DNA of 64,000 bases from Escarpia spicata (GCA_963995525.1 OZ023214.1:15704199-15768198), one strand, 5' to 3'. Numbered from the stretch's first letter, positions 25,898 to 40,300 are shown. Notes: generated by a model from the letters alone, not told the origin. Numbers and translations are program-made.

Positions 25898-26595
25898 ACA
25901 TAATATATAACACTCCTGTACTCCATGTACATGTTGATTCACATAATATATAACACTCCTGCACTCCATGTACATGTTGATTCACATAATATATAACACT
26001 CCTGCACTCCATATACATGTTGATTCACATAATATATAACACTCCTGCACTCCATGTACATGTTGATTCACATAATATATAACACTCCTGCACTCCATGT
26101 ACATGTTGATTCACATAATATATAACACTCCTGCACTCCATATACATGTTGATTCACATAATATATAACACTCCTGCACTCCATGTACATGTTGATTCAC
26201 ATAATATATAACACTCCTGCACTCCATGTACATGTTGATTCACATAATATATAACACTCCTGCACTCCATGTACATGTTGATTCACATAATATATAACAC
26301 TCCTGCACTCCATGTACATGTTGATTCACATAATATATAACACTCCTGCACTCCATGTACATGTTGATTCACATAATATATAACACTCCTGCACTCCATG
26401 TACATGTTGATTCACATAATATATAACACTCCTGCACTCCATATACATGTTGATTCACATAATATATAACACTCCTGCACTCCATGTACATGTTGATTCA
26501 CATAATATATAACACTCCTGCACTCCATGTACATGTTGATTCACATAATATATAACACTCCTGCACTCCATGTACATGTTGATTCACATAATATG
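25898..26595. repeat. 43-bp minisatellite, 16 copies
   Basis: ctccatgtac starts at 25921 and recurs every 43 bp to 26566. Units are nearly identical. A few copies have ccatatacat instead of ccatgtacat, and the first has ctgtac for ctgcac. The unit includes the near-palindrome atgtacatgt. Confidence 0.97.
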
Positions 26596-26855
26596 CAATT
26601 TAAGATAAAACGGCGCAACAGACGAAACAGTACATCCGCGTTTATTGGTCTTCCGCTGCCGGACCTGGCGACTGGTAATTTTGAAAAAACGTAATTGATC
26701 AAATAACATATAATGCAGTGTTCGTCTAATACTACTGTTTAGTTTAACAGTGGTTGTTTAAAAATAAAATGACCTAACAAACTAACACAATGTAGCTAAT
26801 AACGATACGAAAAACAACCTAAATTGATCGGAATGTACAATGTCTTTTTTAAAAA

Positions 26856-29241
26856 CCTCACTACAGTATTCCTCACTACAGTATTCCTCACTACAGTATT
26901 CCTCACTACAGTATTCATCACTACAGTATTCCTCACTACAGTATTCCTCACTACAGTATTCCTCACTACAGTATTCCTCACTACAGTATTCCTCACTAGT
27001 ATTCCTCACTACAGTATTCCTCACTACAGTATTCCTCACTACAGTATTCCTCACTACAATATTCCTCACTACAGTATTCCTCACTACAGTATTCCTCACT
27101 ACAGTATTCCTCACTACAATATTCCTCACTACAGTATTCCTCACTACAGTATTCCTCACTACAATATTCCTCACTACAGTATTCCTCACTACAGTATTCC
27201 TCACTGCAGTATTCCTCACTACAGTATTCCTCACTACAGTATTCCTCACTACAGTATTCCTCACTACAGTATTCCTCACTACAGTATTCCTCACTGCAGT
27301 ATTCCTCACTGCAGTATTCCTCACTGCAGTATTCCTCACTACAGTATTCCTCACTACAGTATTCCTCACTACAGTATTCCTCATTACAGTATTCCTCACT
27401 ACAGTATTCCTCACTACAGTATTCCTCACTACAGTATTCCTCACTACAGTATTCCTCACTACAGTATTCCTAACTACAGTATTCCTCACTGCAGTATTCC
27501 TCACTACAGTATTCATCACTACAGTATTCATCACTACAGTATTTCTCACTACAGTATTCCTCACTACATTATTCCTCACTACAGTATTCCTCACTGCAGT
27601 ATTCCTCACTACAGTATTCCTCACTACAGTATTCCTCACTACAGTATTCCTCACTACAGTATTCCTCACTACATTATTCCTCACTACAGTATTCCTCACT
27701 ACAGTATTCCTCACTATATTATTCCTCACTATATTATTCCTCACTACAGTATTCCTCACTGCAGTATTCCTCACTGCAGTATTCCTCACTGCAGTATTCA
27801 TCACTACAGTATTCATCACTACATTATTCCTCACTACAGTATTCCTCACTACAGTATTCCTCACTACAGTATTCCTCACTACATTATTCCTCACTACAGT
27901 ATTCCTCACTACAGTATTCCTCACTACAGTATTCCTCACTACAGTATTCCTCACTACAGTATTCCTCACTACATTATTCCTCACTACATTATTCCTCACT
28001 ATAGTATTCCTCACTATATTATTCCTCACTACAATATTCCTCACTGCAGTATTCCTCACTGCAGTATTCCTCACTGCAGTATTCCTCACTACCGTATTCC
28101 TCACTACATTATTCCTCACTACAGTATTCCTCACTACAGTATTCCTCACTACATTATTCCTCACTACAGTATTCCTCACTACAGTATTCCTCACTACATT
28201 ATTCCTCAATACAGTATTCCTCACTGCAGTATTCCTCACTGCAGTATTCCTCACTGCAATATTCATCACTACAGTATTCCTCACTACAGTATTCATCACT
28301 ACAGTATTCCTCACTACAGTATTCATCACTACAGTATTCACCACTACATTATTCATCACTGCAGTATTCATCACTACATTATTCATCACTGCAGTATTCA
28401 TCACTACAGTATTCATCACTACATTATTCATCACTACATTATTCATCACTACAGTATTCATCACTACAGTATTCATCACTACATTATTCATCACTACATT
28501 ATTCCTCACTGCAGTATTCATTACTACATTATTCCTCACTACAGTATTCATCACTACATTATTCATCACTACAGTATTCCTCACTACATTATTCCTCACT
28601 ACAGTATTCCTCACTACATTATTCAACACTACATTATTCATCACTACATTATTCCTCACTACAGTATTCCTCACTACAGTATTCAACACTACAGTATTCA
28701 TCACTACAGTATTCCTCACTACATTATTCCTCACTACAGTATTCCTCACTACAGTATTCATCACTACAGTATTCATCACTACATTATTCATCACTACAGT
28801 ATTCATCACTACATTATTCATCACTACATTATTCATCACTACATTATTCATCACTACATTATTCATCACTACAGTATTCATCACTACAGTATTCATCACT
28901 ACATTATTCATCACTACAGTATTCATCACTACATTATTCATCACTACATTATTCATCACTACAGTATTCATCACTACATTATTCCTCACTACAGTATTCC
29001 TCACTTCAGTATTCATCACTACATTATTCCTCACTACAGTATTCATCACTACAGTATTCATCACTACAGTATTCATCACTACATTATTCATCACTACAGT
29101 ATTCATCACTACATTATTTATCACTACATTATTCATCACTACATTATTCATCACTACATTATTCATCACTACATTATTCATCACTACATTATTCATCACT
29201 ACATTATTCCTCATTTCAGTATTCATCACTACAGTATTCCT
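26856..29241. repeat. 15-bp satellite array, about 159 copies
   Basis: Unit attcctcactacagt with variants attcatcactacatt, gcagt, acaat and tatatt. Because 15 is divisible by three, frames of more than 800 codons are open on both strands (26782-29256 minus, 26824-29283 and 26840-29323 plus). They are artefacts. One unit near 26993-27003 lost two bases. The proportion of cat/catt variants rises strongly after about 28260. Confidence 0.97.
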
Positions 29242-29937
29242 CTTCGATATGCACATGTACGAACTAAACGGTACACGTTTTGAGAATGTATATTTAATTA
29301 ATACTGGACCACAGATAGGGTGATTTCATAGGTTGGCACGTGGCTCAAAATCAACATAAACCAATAATGGCACACACAAGACACGATAACCATTAATAAC
29401 CATACTTTTAACTTCACTATTATCTCTTTCGTCTTTGTCAAACTAAACATACATAATTACAGCATTAAAATATTACGTTCGCATGAATACTGTTATTCCT
29501 TTAGCACATGTTCATAAATCAATATTTTCCTAATTGACATCGACGTCGCGAGTATATTTTTGTGAGGATTCAAACACACGCTCTAGACATATCCAGGCAT
29601 TGTTTTAACATGTTGATAGCTATACTGTCAATAAGCTTTCGTGTGTTGCTTCGGCCCGTCACCTTTGTGATGTTTTCTCGAAACACAACACTCCACTTGT
29701 TTCTGCGCAAAAAAAAGATACGCATCAACTGTCAGCGGTAAAGGCGTCACTGATCAGTTATGCCTCCAGGGTATTGACTGCGACACGACAGGAGATGTCT
29801 GGCAACCCGAAGTACAGGCCAGGCATGCTGTATTGTTCTCATGCAGGGAAATTAGCTACTTCGTGCTTTCCTTTGGGAGGGGTTCTGTAGCTTAGTAGTA
29901 TTATCCCAGGACATTGCTCACTCACTCATTCCCTTAC
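29242..29937. other. No feature recognised
   Basis: Unique-looking sequence between the 15-bp array and a CA tract. Confidence 0.4.
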
Positions 29938-30252
<315 letters not shown>

Positions 30253-30409
30253 TGCACATCACGAACTAAACCCAGTTGTAGAACATTTTCTTATTAATTG
30301 CATGGCTTTCCTATATGGTGCCGTCGAAGATTTGTTGCGGTTCGAGGGAAGAGAAAATGTTGGAGATTTCTTGCGATTCGATGGGGTGTGGTATTGCATG
30401 GTTTCAAGC

Positions 30410-31005
30410 AAAGCATGATAGTGTTGGACATGTTTTAATAACTCATAATAGCATTTTTGTGTGCATCCAATGATTGGGTTATTGCATCAACAAGATCTTT
30501 TAGTGCGTGACATGTTGACATATTTTGTTGTAATCCATATTAGCTTGGGTTTATTAGTTTGTGTTTGGTAATAAAGCTATCTATACGAGAACTGAATTTT
30601 TTTTCTAATAGTGAAATAGGCCTATAATTAGTGCACATATACTTATCCCCAGACTTAAAGAGTGGGATAACCTTTGCTATGTTCATTTTCTCCGGGAATA
30701 CTCCAGTAGTGAAAGATAGATTACAAATATAAGTGATAGGTTTTGCAATGGAGTTAATAACTTCTTTGGCCAAATGCATACTTATGTCTTCGCAATCTGT
30801 GGATGTTTTACTTTCCCAATTGTTCACAGCTAGGATAACTTCCTCTTCATTAACTGGAGTTAGAAATATCTTTTTATTATTTCTGTTTTCTAGGTAGTCA
30901 TAAATAGAAACATTTGTTGGTGCCGTTATATCCTTTGACAGCTCCGGACCGATATTAGTAAAATAATTATTTTACTAACATCAGTACTTAAAACTGTAAT
31001 GGGAA
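30410..31005 (-). mobile_element. LINE fragment, N-terminal part of reverse transcriptase
   Basis: The minus strand encodes 'FTNIGPELSKDI' (about 30945), then 'FTTGVFPEKMNIAKVIPLFK', 'NYRPISLL', and 'HKLINPSQYGLQQNMSTCHA' around 30490-30560. This is the order of a non-LTR reverse transcriptase between the endonuclease and the palm. The catalytic YxDD region is absent and the copy is truncated on both sides. Confidence 0.85.
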
Positions 31006-32189
31006 CACCTCGCTTAGGAAATCACTATTTATTTCTAACTGCATTTTGTGCATGGTGTCTTCTGACACAATAGTTGTATCGTTTGCGAATCAAAATCGTC
31101 GAAAACCTCGGATTTGACAAGTCGTCTTTTCTTCTTTTTATTGTGCGACAGAATCCCAATTCCTCTTCACGACTGTACGTTACATGTCGCAGTGCATACT
31201 CAAGGATTATCACGAAGCTATGCGGTGCGAGCGTGTCACCTCGCAGAACTCCTGCCAGTATCTCAAACGGCGGTGACAGTACCTTGGGCCCGCTTGTTTT
31301 TAATCGCTCAAAACTCTTAATAATCTGGCCGCCATGGATTGTACGACATCATTTTCGAAACTATACGAATGTTACGATTGCGTGGAAAATGTTCGTTCGA
31401 ATGCCTTCCATTGACCATGTCAACGCTCTGATATGGCCAACCGTTGACCTGTCTTTCCGCAATCCATATTCCGTCCAATACCATTTACGAATGTCCTCGT
31501 AATGATAGTGGTCGGACTAATCCTATGTAATTCTTCATACATAAATCAGCAGACATTGGTATCAGAATAATGTCTAGAACTGACAGATGTAGCCGTTTCT
31601 TCCGTTCCACCAAAGCTTTGTTGTAGAACTCAAGAGTAGTACTAATCCAGGTCGCTCAGCTTTAGGACATCCATCAAACGTTCCTTCTTTGATATTCACA
31701 ATAAAAGGACATGCTGAATAACTCCATCCACGTCTTCTATATCTAATGTCCATCATTTGTTCTAGAGTGTCGATCATCTTCTGTCTCTTTCCAGCTGCCC
31801 TTCTGCCACTGATCTCATTTACGAACTTCCGTTCCTTCGCACCCCATCCTTTCTGTTAAAGAAAGGTTGTCAGTCAGTTTTTATTAAAAAAATATTATTA
31901 TGCAGTAAACTACACATGTACTTTAATATTCTTACCGCCCACATACGTTTTAACGAAGCATACATAACTTTTGAATTTAACTGTTCAATGTGTACAACAA
32001 TTACCGAGCTGTCATTCAAATCCCCAACTAGCGAGCTTGGATAATCCCAAGAAAGGTCGTGACCCGACGGGGTGCGTAATGCACAATGCTATCACATTGG
32101 TGTCAGATCTGAGACAACGCCGACACGTAAACAAACTGTTTTCTTCCGAAAGACTTACATTTCAACAACGAAAATGGTTAAGTAAAACA
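31006..32189. other. No gene recognised; unassigned frames
   Basis: A 142-codon plus frame (31074-31502) and a minus frame (31574-31860, containing 'MIDTLEQMMDIRYRRR') are open but have no recognisable domain. They may be transposon remnants. Confidence 0.3.
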
Positions 32190-32775
32190 CACTTAGGTGG
32201 TCAGTATGTTATAGTAGGTATGGTTTAGGTGGTCAATATGTTATAGTAGATATGGTTTAGGTGGTCAGTATCTTATTGTAGATATGGTTTAAGTGGTCAT
32301 TAAGTTATAGTAGATATGGTTTAGGTGGTCAATGTGTTATAGTAGATATGGTTTAGGTGGTCAGTATATTATAGTAGACATGGTTTAGGTGGTCAGTATG
32401 TTATAGTAGATATGGTTTAGGTGGTCAGTATATTATAGTAGACATGGTTTAGGTGGTCAGTATGTTATAGTAGATATGGTTTAGGTGGTCAGTATATTAT
32501 AGTAGACATGGTTTAGGTGGTCAGTATGTTATATTAGATATGGTTTAGGTGGTCAGTATATTATAGTAGACATGGTTTAGGTGGTCAGTATGTTATAGTA
32601 GATATTGTTTAGGTGGTCAGTATGTTATAGTAGATATGGTTTAGGTGGTCAGCATCTTATAGTAGATATGATTTAGGTTGTCAATATGTTATAGTAGACA
32701 TGGTTTAGGTGGTCAATATGTTACAGTACATATCGTTTAGGTGGTCAGTACGTTATAGTAGATGTGGTTTATGAA
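32190..32775. repeat. 32-bp minisatellite, about 18 copies
   Basis: Unit tatggtttaggtggtcagta plus tgttatagtaga; starts at 32221 and 32253 are 32 apart. Between about 32350 and 32580 units alternate tatggt...tatatt and catggt...tatgtt, which makes a 64-bp higher-order period. Confidence 0.95.
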
Positions 32776-33967
32776 AATTCCATTCACAATCTCATATAAT
32801 TATAAATACATTTGGAATATTAGATCCCAGCGTCTATGATATGAGCAAGACGCGATGGGCTGTACCAAAATTTAACTCCATCACCGTCAATGCTGAAGGG
32901 GTCAATACACAGATGGTTTTCCCATTGGCGACCGTGTTAACGTTTTGTCTGATTGTAAGAAAACGTGATCTGCAAAATGTCTTAAACTTCTCACCTGCTG
33001 TTATCTATATCTCATTGACATGCTGATTGATTTTAACAAAACTTGCATACTTCCAGCTCTCGTAAAATGCCTGTATGTGTGACACCCGTCAATATTTACA
33101 AATGCCAGCAAGCATTACTCCGCAAACAGGTCACACAGGCAAATTGCTGCCAAAAATCCTTCCGCTTATTAAAATCATCTAACAATCCACCCTTTTACAG
33201 TCAAAACCGTCTACAATCATACATGCAAATCTGCCTACTCAAATGTACTTATGTCACAGCATGTGAATTTTAAAAAATCATTTCTAAAAAATACACTGCA
33301 TTTTTCTTCTTCTGTAACCAACAGGAAGTATATCTAGAACATGACCCCTGAAAGACGAGGGAGTGCATATTAGTTATCGCATGACAGACGCATGGCTGTA
33401 GCGCTACGGTAGATGCACGGAATGGTGTCGTGGCTGAGAGGAAGATAGATTAACTCCGCTGCCTAAACACTCACTGCTATGGTCGTGTATTGAACTTAGC
33501 TTGTGCAGAAAGTGAAAGGTTATGAAAGATGACCACGATATGACCTACGGTATTACCAAGCTGGGCTATCAATCTCAAAAGAGAGATGCACAGTTGGATA
33601 AACTACAAAGACAAATTGCACAAGCTGACAGCAAGTGCTCAGACATACGACTGTCCCGTCCCGCGGTGAACTGCGTGAGGCGACACTCTGCACGGCATAA
33701 TCCCATCATCAATTTTAACACGCAGCAAGGAATCGGCGCTTGGGTTGTCAACAATTGTGGTGATACGGCGTTAAAGGCACGCGTCTATGGGTCGCTGACA
33801 CCCATGAAGAGTGCAACTGTTTTGTTTACTTAGTGCTTAATCACTGCTTTTTCCAGTACGCAAATGTTCTGAATGCATCAGTACAGACCATTACATTTTT
33901 TAGCAGCCGATGCATACAAAATAAGAGACATGATTGCAAGTCAAGACTCTTGCTACATGGGCAGTTT
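32776..33967. other. Mostly unassigned; possible tRNA-like SINE at about 33415-33500
   Basis: The segment gtgtcgtggctgagagg...(about 40 bases)...ggtcgtgtattgaac resembles the A box and a weak B box of a tRNA-derived SINE. It is degenerate and no 3' tail is clear. A 103-codon plus frame (33522-33833) has no recognised domain. Confidence 0.3.
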
Positions 33968-34098
33968 GGCATCTACCCGGTATCTACCCGACATCTTACC
34001 CGCTATTTGCCCATTATCTACCTCACATCTACCCGAGATCTACCTGGAATCTAGCCGGCATCTGCCTGACAACTACCTGACATCTACTCGACATCTAC
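33968..34098. repeat. Degenerate 12-bp tandem repeat (gcatctacccgg-like)
   Basis: About eleven diverged copies of a unit like catctacccggt. The divergence suggests an older array than the others in this window. Confidence 0.85.
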
Positions 34099-34939
34099 AG
34101 TGAAACATGGAGTGGCGACGTTTCTTGTCCTACTAACAAAAAGTTTAGTGAGAACCTCTAGCTCGAGGATAGCAACCGTGTGAGTGTGGATCATGATGAG
34201 ACGCAGCAAGATGAAGTTCTGTGTCCCAAAGCGGCCGACTTGACGAGGCCATGCAGTCGGAGCAGAACAGAGCCTCCGAGCAAACTTGGGAAATACAGCC
34301 AACAGCAACATACATGGATAACGTCGTCCAGGGGGACTGAGGACAAGCCACTAGGAGATCGGTGATGAGGTTGTCGCAGACGTCAACGTGGTCGTCGCGG
34401 GTGATACAAGGTGTGCGCTTATATCTGGCCCAAAGCACCCCATTCCCTGGACACGAGCTTCATGTACAATACAAGCAAGTAGTTTCTGGGGTCGATACGA
34501 AGTTTGACATTAAAGGCTTAACAATGGCGAGATACATCGAATATGTTCTCCACAACGACTATACGCAACACACCATTCCACCAAGAAGTATTCCAACTAT
34601 ACGGCCTTTTAATTGCCTACAACAGGTGTAGTGTTAGGACATCGGTGGCAAGTTGCGAAGTGCGAACGATACACGTACTTGTTCGATATATAATTTCACA
34701 TTGTTCAGTTTCATAACAAGCACCCAAAACACAAGGAATGTCTGTATCACTAATTAGCTTAGCATCATGTAAAATGCTAAAAATGACGACCATGGAGAAG
34801 CGTGACTTTATAAGTATTGTTACTTCTATGCTTCTCCTTTCGAACTTTTCACCAATATGTATTGCATATTGCATTTGTACATCTAATTTGTTTGACTTTG
34901 ACTTGACTTTGACAAAACGGAATATACCATCATCAGCCG
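34099..34939. other. No gene recognised
   Basis: Short frames only. A TTTGACTTTGACTTGAC-type short-unit run at about 34888-34916 looks like a LINE 3' tail. Confidence 0.35.
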
Positions 34940-35180
34940 TGTTGCCGAAGAATGGAGGCCGACCAAGATAATTGGATACCTAGCTGCTCGGAGATGTTGA
35001 GGACCTATCGCCGGAATCTGGTTGCGCTCTCAGCCATCCATTCCATGCGATCCTTCTGTCTGAGTAGACGACACCGTTGTGGGCATCTACGACTGCGTTT
35101 GTATAACGCATTTGTGTGGTCTATTCTACTATACAACGCGGGCACTTGGGTACATGCGTTGATAATTTTTTTGCGGCGAC
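34940..35180 (+). mobile_element. LINE fragment, reverse transcriptase thumb region
   Basis: The frame at 34952-35194 encodes 'LRLYNAFVWSILLYNAGTW', matching the LxxYxxxVxxxLLYxxxTW signature at the end of many LINE reverse transcriptases. It is only about 80 codons long and truncated on both sides. Confidence 0.65.
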
Positions 35181-35199
35181 GTTCACAATTTTGAAAGCT

Positions 35200-35410
35200 C
35201 ACCAAAACCCTCCAGTTGCTTCCCCTTCAGACTCATCTATACGACACATTCCAAAATTCTACGAGGAACGTAACGTGGGCACATTCCAAAGGTGTAGGGG
35301 GCACGTAACGTGGGAACACTCCAAAGGTTTAGGAGGCAGACATAGCGCGACACAATTCCAAAGGTTTAGGGGGCACATGCCTCCAGGCCCCCTGAATCCG
35401 TCAATGCAGG
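35200..35410. mobile_element. Short interspersed element with repeated 'ccaaaggtttagggggcac' segments
   Basis: Three to four direct copies of a roughly 48-bp segment (acattccaaaggt..tagggggcac). A related sequence lies in the opposite orientation at about 40610-40720. It ends ggccccctgaatccg, which resembles a degraded hAT-type terminus (cggattcaggggg). Confidence 0.55.
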
Positions 35411-35468
35411 ACTATACTGAAAACGTTTGTATTGTACAGTCTTATCGGTCTCTTTTAGCCTAGAGCAA

Positions 35469-35804
35469 GCATGGGCATCGGAACGTGGAGAACATGGGGT
35501 GGGACTGGGCTGAAACGGAGCCGCCGCCTCAGCACTTCGCTGCTATCAGACATGACATCGGAAGATAGGGGTGGTTGGGGGGAGGGTAGTGTTGAAGATT
35601 CTTTTCGAGGTTCGACTGTAGGTGTAGCATTGTATATTTTGTTGTGGTTCGGGTGGGGTATTCCAGACTTTTCGAGAGTCTCGAGCCTAACCCCCTTGCC
35701 CTCATTGAAAAGTATCAAAATTGTAGATATTGAGGGCTCAGTCGACACTCTAAATATTAAATATATATCAGCCTTCCAAAATCCACCTGTTCCGATGCCA
35801 GTGC
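35469..35804. mobile_element. MITE of about 336 bp with about 20-bp inverted ends
   Basis: The left end gcatgggcatcggaacgtgg is matched by the right end, which reverse-complemented reads gcactggcatcggaacaggt. No transposase is encoded; frames on both strands reflect G-rich composition. A target duplication was not identified. Confidence 0.6.
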
Positions 35805-36179
35805 TAATAGAGATGTCCCGCCATCTCATTCTGTGGTAAGCCTAAATAAAACATGATTAACGAGTTAGCTTACCGCGTCGATAGTTGCACATGTCGCTGC
35901 CTTGAATGGAGTTTAAGTGTTGCCCACTGCACCGTGCAGGCGTATTCCGGTTTAATCCAGAGAGATATGTCGCAATCATTTTTTTACTGACTATTAGAAG
36001 AATGCGGAAATGGCGTTTCGTGCCAGTGGCGTCACTTCCGCTGGTTGACGGGGCGCCGCCGCGCGTAGTCTCGCGTAGACGACTCTCGCTCCAAACATGT
36101 GGTTTGACTGTACGTCAGATGGTTTTGGTAATATTACTCTTTTGCAATTCCGTTTTATTTTATTGTGTGACTTGTGCCA

Positions 36180-36181
<2 letters not shown>

Positions 36182-36260
<79 letters not shown>
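36182..36260. repeat. (TA)n microsatellite
   Basis: About 78 bp of pure TA directly at the 3' side of the following minus-strand LINE remnant. Confidence 0.98.
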
Positions 36261-36261
<1 letters not shown>

Positions 36262-36262
<1 letters not shown>

Positions 36263-36820
36263 CTTACTTGACTTGACTTAAATGCCTAGACCAATTTGAC
36301 CCCTCGCTATCCTCCTGGATATCACACCCCTCCATTTCGTCCTGTCTAAAGCACACGGTTGTGCTGTTATCAGCGGGAGTCCAGTGTCCTGTCTAACTTG
36401 GTCCCTCCACCGCTTCCGCAGCCTTCCTTGTTTTGTGTATCCTTTAAAGTCATCCGTGAAAGCTATTTTATGAGGTTTTCGTTTGGCATACGACAGCCAT
36501 GTCTAAACCACCGGAGTCTTCTATGTCTGATAGCATCTGAAATGGATTCAGGGGTGAAAGTCTCCTCTCTGATCTGGCTATTTCGTAATATGTCTGCCCT
36601 AGTAACACTTCTGATAGCCCACAAGCAACGCATCTCAAAAACTTAAACATACTGTGTCTCTTGCGATCGTAGTGTCCATGTTTCTGCACCATAGATTATT
36701 ATAGGCAGTATATAAGGACCCCATATAGTTTGGCTTTCATTCTTGTTGAGATGCCTCTGTTTGAAAATATGTTGTTTCTGAGTTTACCAAAGGCTGTAGA
36801 CGCTAAGGCTATTCGTCTCT

Positions 36821-36830
<10 letters not shown>
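36262..36830 (-). mobile_element. LINE remnant, RTE/CR1-like reverse transcriptase C-terminus
   Basis: Minus strand, in order: 'RIALASTAFGKLRNNIFSNR' and 'GISTRMKAKLYG' (36740-36830), a degraded 'LWCRNMDT' block, and 'GRLRKRWRDQVRQDTGLPL' with 'ALDRTKWRGVI' (36310-36420). This is the end of a non-LTR polyprotein. It has several frameshifts and stops. The 5' side is cut by the CT microsatellite. Confidence 0.75.
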
Positions 36831-37237
<407 letters not shown>

Positions 37238-37239
37238 CT

Positions 37240-37318
37240 GTACACACACACACACACTCACACGCACACGCACACGCACACGCACACGCACACGCACACG
37301 CACACACACGCACGCACG

Positions 37319-37349
<31 letters not shown>

Positions 37350-37350
37350 C
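37240..37350. repeat. (CA)n, (CACACG)n and (TA)n tract
   Basis: Follows the CT microsatellite and ends in a short TA run at the 3' terminus of the next LINE. Confidence 0.95.
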
Positions 37351-37354
37351 AGAA

Positions 37355-40300
37355 AATCAAAATATATTTATTTTGCAAAAACAACAACATAACAGTGTAC
37401 ATACACAAAACAAGCATTACAAAAATTTAGTTCTGTTGCATGGTGGTCACATGTCATGTTATATGCCGTCTTCCTGTGGCCCCATAAACATATTTCGAAA
37501 TATATTTACACAGTGTATGATATATTCTGTATTGCAGCGGACTGGGGATGCGATGGAGAAATAAACGAATTATTGTAGGAAATTACTGTTAGAAAACAAT
37601 GATAAGAAATTTGTGCGGATCCAAACAAATATGTAATTGCACTTCGCACATCTGGGATTTAGGCAATATATGTGGCTAAGATAGTTGCCTAGATATTGAT
37701 TGGATAATAACAATTTGAATTTTTATCTGGATTTGACGTTTTGTATCTTGTAATCAAGATTATTCTATAGTTTTATAACATGATGTTTAGGTAATTTAAA
37801 TGAAAACTGTGTTCTGGGCTTCTCTGTATATAAGAGGTTACATTGTCTAGTAATTCTGGTGTTAGTTGCTAGATTATTTTTTGGTATATAATATTTGAAG
37901 GATTTAGGCAGTGTATTGTGGTGATAGTCAGACATAAATAGTGAGACGTGCAACCTGTGAATATCAGTGATTTTAAGTATATTTTCAGATTTGAAGATAG
38001 GATCGGTGTGACTTCTATATATTTTTTGTTAATTATTAGTATAGCGTGTTTTTGTAAAATTTCTATCTTTCTTATGTTATTTTCATTGCCCCATGCTTGT
38101 ATACCATAAGTTAAGTAACTTTGAATTAAGGTATAATAGAGAGTTTTTAAAGCATTGTGGACCAAAAAACATTTCATTCTATTAATTGCAAAAATTCCTC
38201 TATTTATTTTAGAACTGATTATGTTGATATGTTTTTTCCATGTTAAATGTTTATCAATATATATTCTAAGAACTTCACCGATTCTTCTTTTTTATCCTTT
38301 CCAGCATGATCAATAACTTCACTCTTTATCTTAATACAGTTATTTACATGGTATTTGCTATTCGGTGGACTAAATATGCCAAAAAAATTCTGTTTTATAC
38401 TTAATAACAATTTATTGGCACAAAGCCAATTGTACAAAATATATGAATTCTTGGATTATGTTATCAATTAAAGTATCAATATGAGGACCTGATTGGTATA
38501 CAGTTATGTCATCTGCAAAAAAAAAAAATGTTGAGACGTTGAGTTAGTTATACCATTTATATAAATTAAAAATAAGATTGGTTCAAATATGGATCCTTAG
38601 GGCACTCCATTTATTATGTTTTTTGGAGATGATTGACATGTGTGTATCTCAGTATATTGTTTTCGATTTGATAAACAACTTGCAAAATATTTATTTCTCA
38701 TTCCCCGAATACCATAAAAGTTTAATTTGTACAGTAAATATCATGGTTTATTGTATTGAATGCCTTTGAAAGGTCCAGAAACACAGCCAATGTAGGGTCT
38801 TTTGTTATTTTATCGTTTGCATACGTAATATCCTTGAGCATCTGCAGTATTGGTTGAACAGTAGAATGGTTTGCACGAAACCCATATTGGTGTTTATACA
38901 AAATGTTATAATTTCCTAAGAACATTATTAATCATTTGCACACAATTTCTTCATTATTTTAGAAATTGCGGGTAGAATTCTTACAGGTCTATAATGGTTG
39001 AACAGTTTATTGTTACCTGATTTGAAGACGGGAATGACTTTTGAAGTTTTTAACTTTTCAGGAACAATTCCCGTGACAAAGGATTGGTTTAGTATATGCT
39101 CAAGCGGAGTGGCTACTTCATGTATGGTCGCTTGCAGTAGTTTAGTGGATAGACAGTCGAAACTTTCAGTGCATTTAGTTTTAAGTTTTCGCACAAATAT
39201 TTCTATTTATGTTGTCTGCGTTGGTTGTATGAACAAAATTACGGGATAGTTTCCTTTTAGGTATGTTTCAAATTGCTTAACATGAAGAACTACTGAGTTG
39301 CTTATCGATTTACCTATTCCAACAAAAAATATTAAATTTGTCTGTAATTTGTTTTAAAGTTGTATTCTCGTGTCTCTTTATGATGAAGGTTTCAGGTAGT
39401 TTGGGGAATTCTTTTTGTTTATGTATTGCTTGTCGTAGAACAGCCCATGTTTCTTTGATATTGTGCTTATGTTCTTTTAGCAGTTTAGTCAATAAGCACT
39501 TTGTGCTGCTCGTTTAATCTTATTAAAGACTCTACAATATTCTCTATATTTATTGATGATTTCTGGATTAGAACTGTTTAATTTTTTTCGAAGTAACTTT
39601 GCTTTATTTGGAGATAAAATAAATATGCCTGAAGTAATCCATGGTTCTCGTTTAATGTTTTTTTCTTAACTTTCACAGATTTAATTGGACAAGATATTTA
39701 GAAAAGTGATTTGTATTATCATAAAATTATCATAAGCTTCATTCGCATGGATGGTATAGTTGAGTAATCAGCCATATCTAATAGATTTCTAAATGATGCA
39801 ATGTTTTTTGGGGTCAACTGTCGTACCTGCTTATATACTGATTTTTGTGGACGAGGTGTACCATAAATTATATGAAGTATTCCAAAATTATCGGCTACAT
39901 CAGTAATAATAATCCCCGATTCATAACTAGGATGAGTATGGTTTGAGTATAAGTGGTCTATAAGTGTTGCCGAATATGATGTTATTCGTGTTGGTTTAGT
40001 TATATGCGGAATAAATCCTTGGGATATTACATTATCTATGAAGTCATTGTTTTTGATGGGAGACAGAGTTTAGCAAATTAATGTTATAATCGCCCATTAA
40101 ATAAGCAGTTTTAGTTTCATTTGATATTTATATCATGTATTTCTATTATTTTATTTATAAACATATTGATATCAGCACGAGGAGCATTGTTAGGATGATA
40201 AATTACACCTACTATAAAAGGTTTTATTATGATTACCTTGAACTTCAAAAAATATAGATTCAAAAACATTGGAAATGAATATAGAGAGATCTTCACGTTT

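Noticed and set aside
26782..29323. Three overlapping frames of more than 800 codons on both strands
   Set aside because: The 15-bp unit is a multiple of three without stops, so all these frames are automatic.
33415..33500. Functional tRNA gene
   Set aside because: An A-box-like word is present, but the B box and cloverleaf pairing do not hold. At best a SINE relic.
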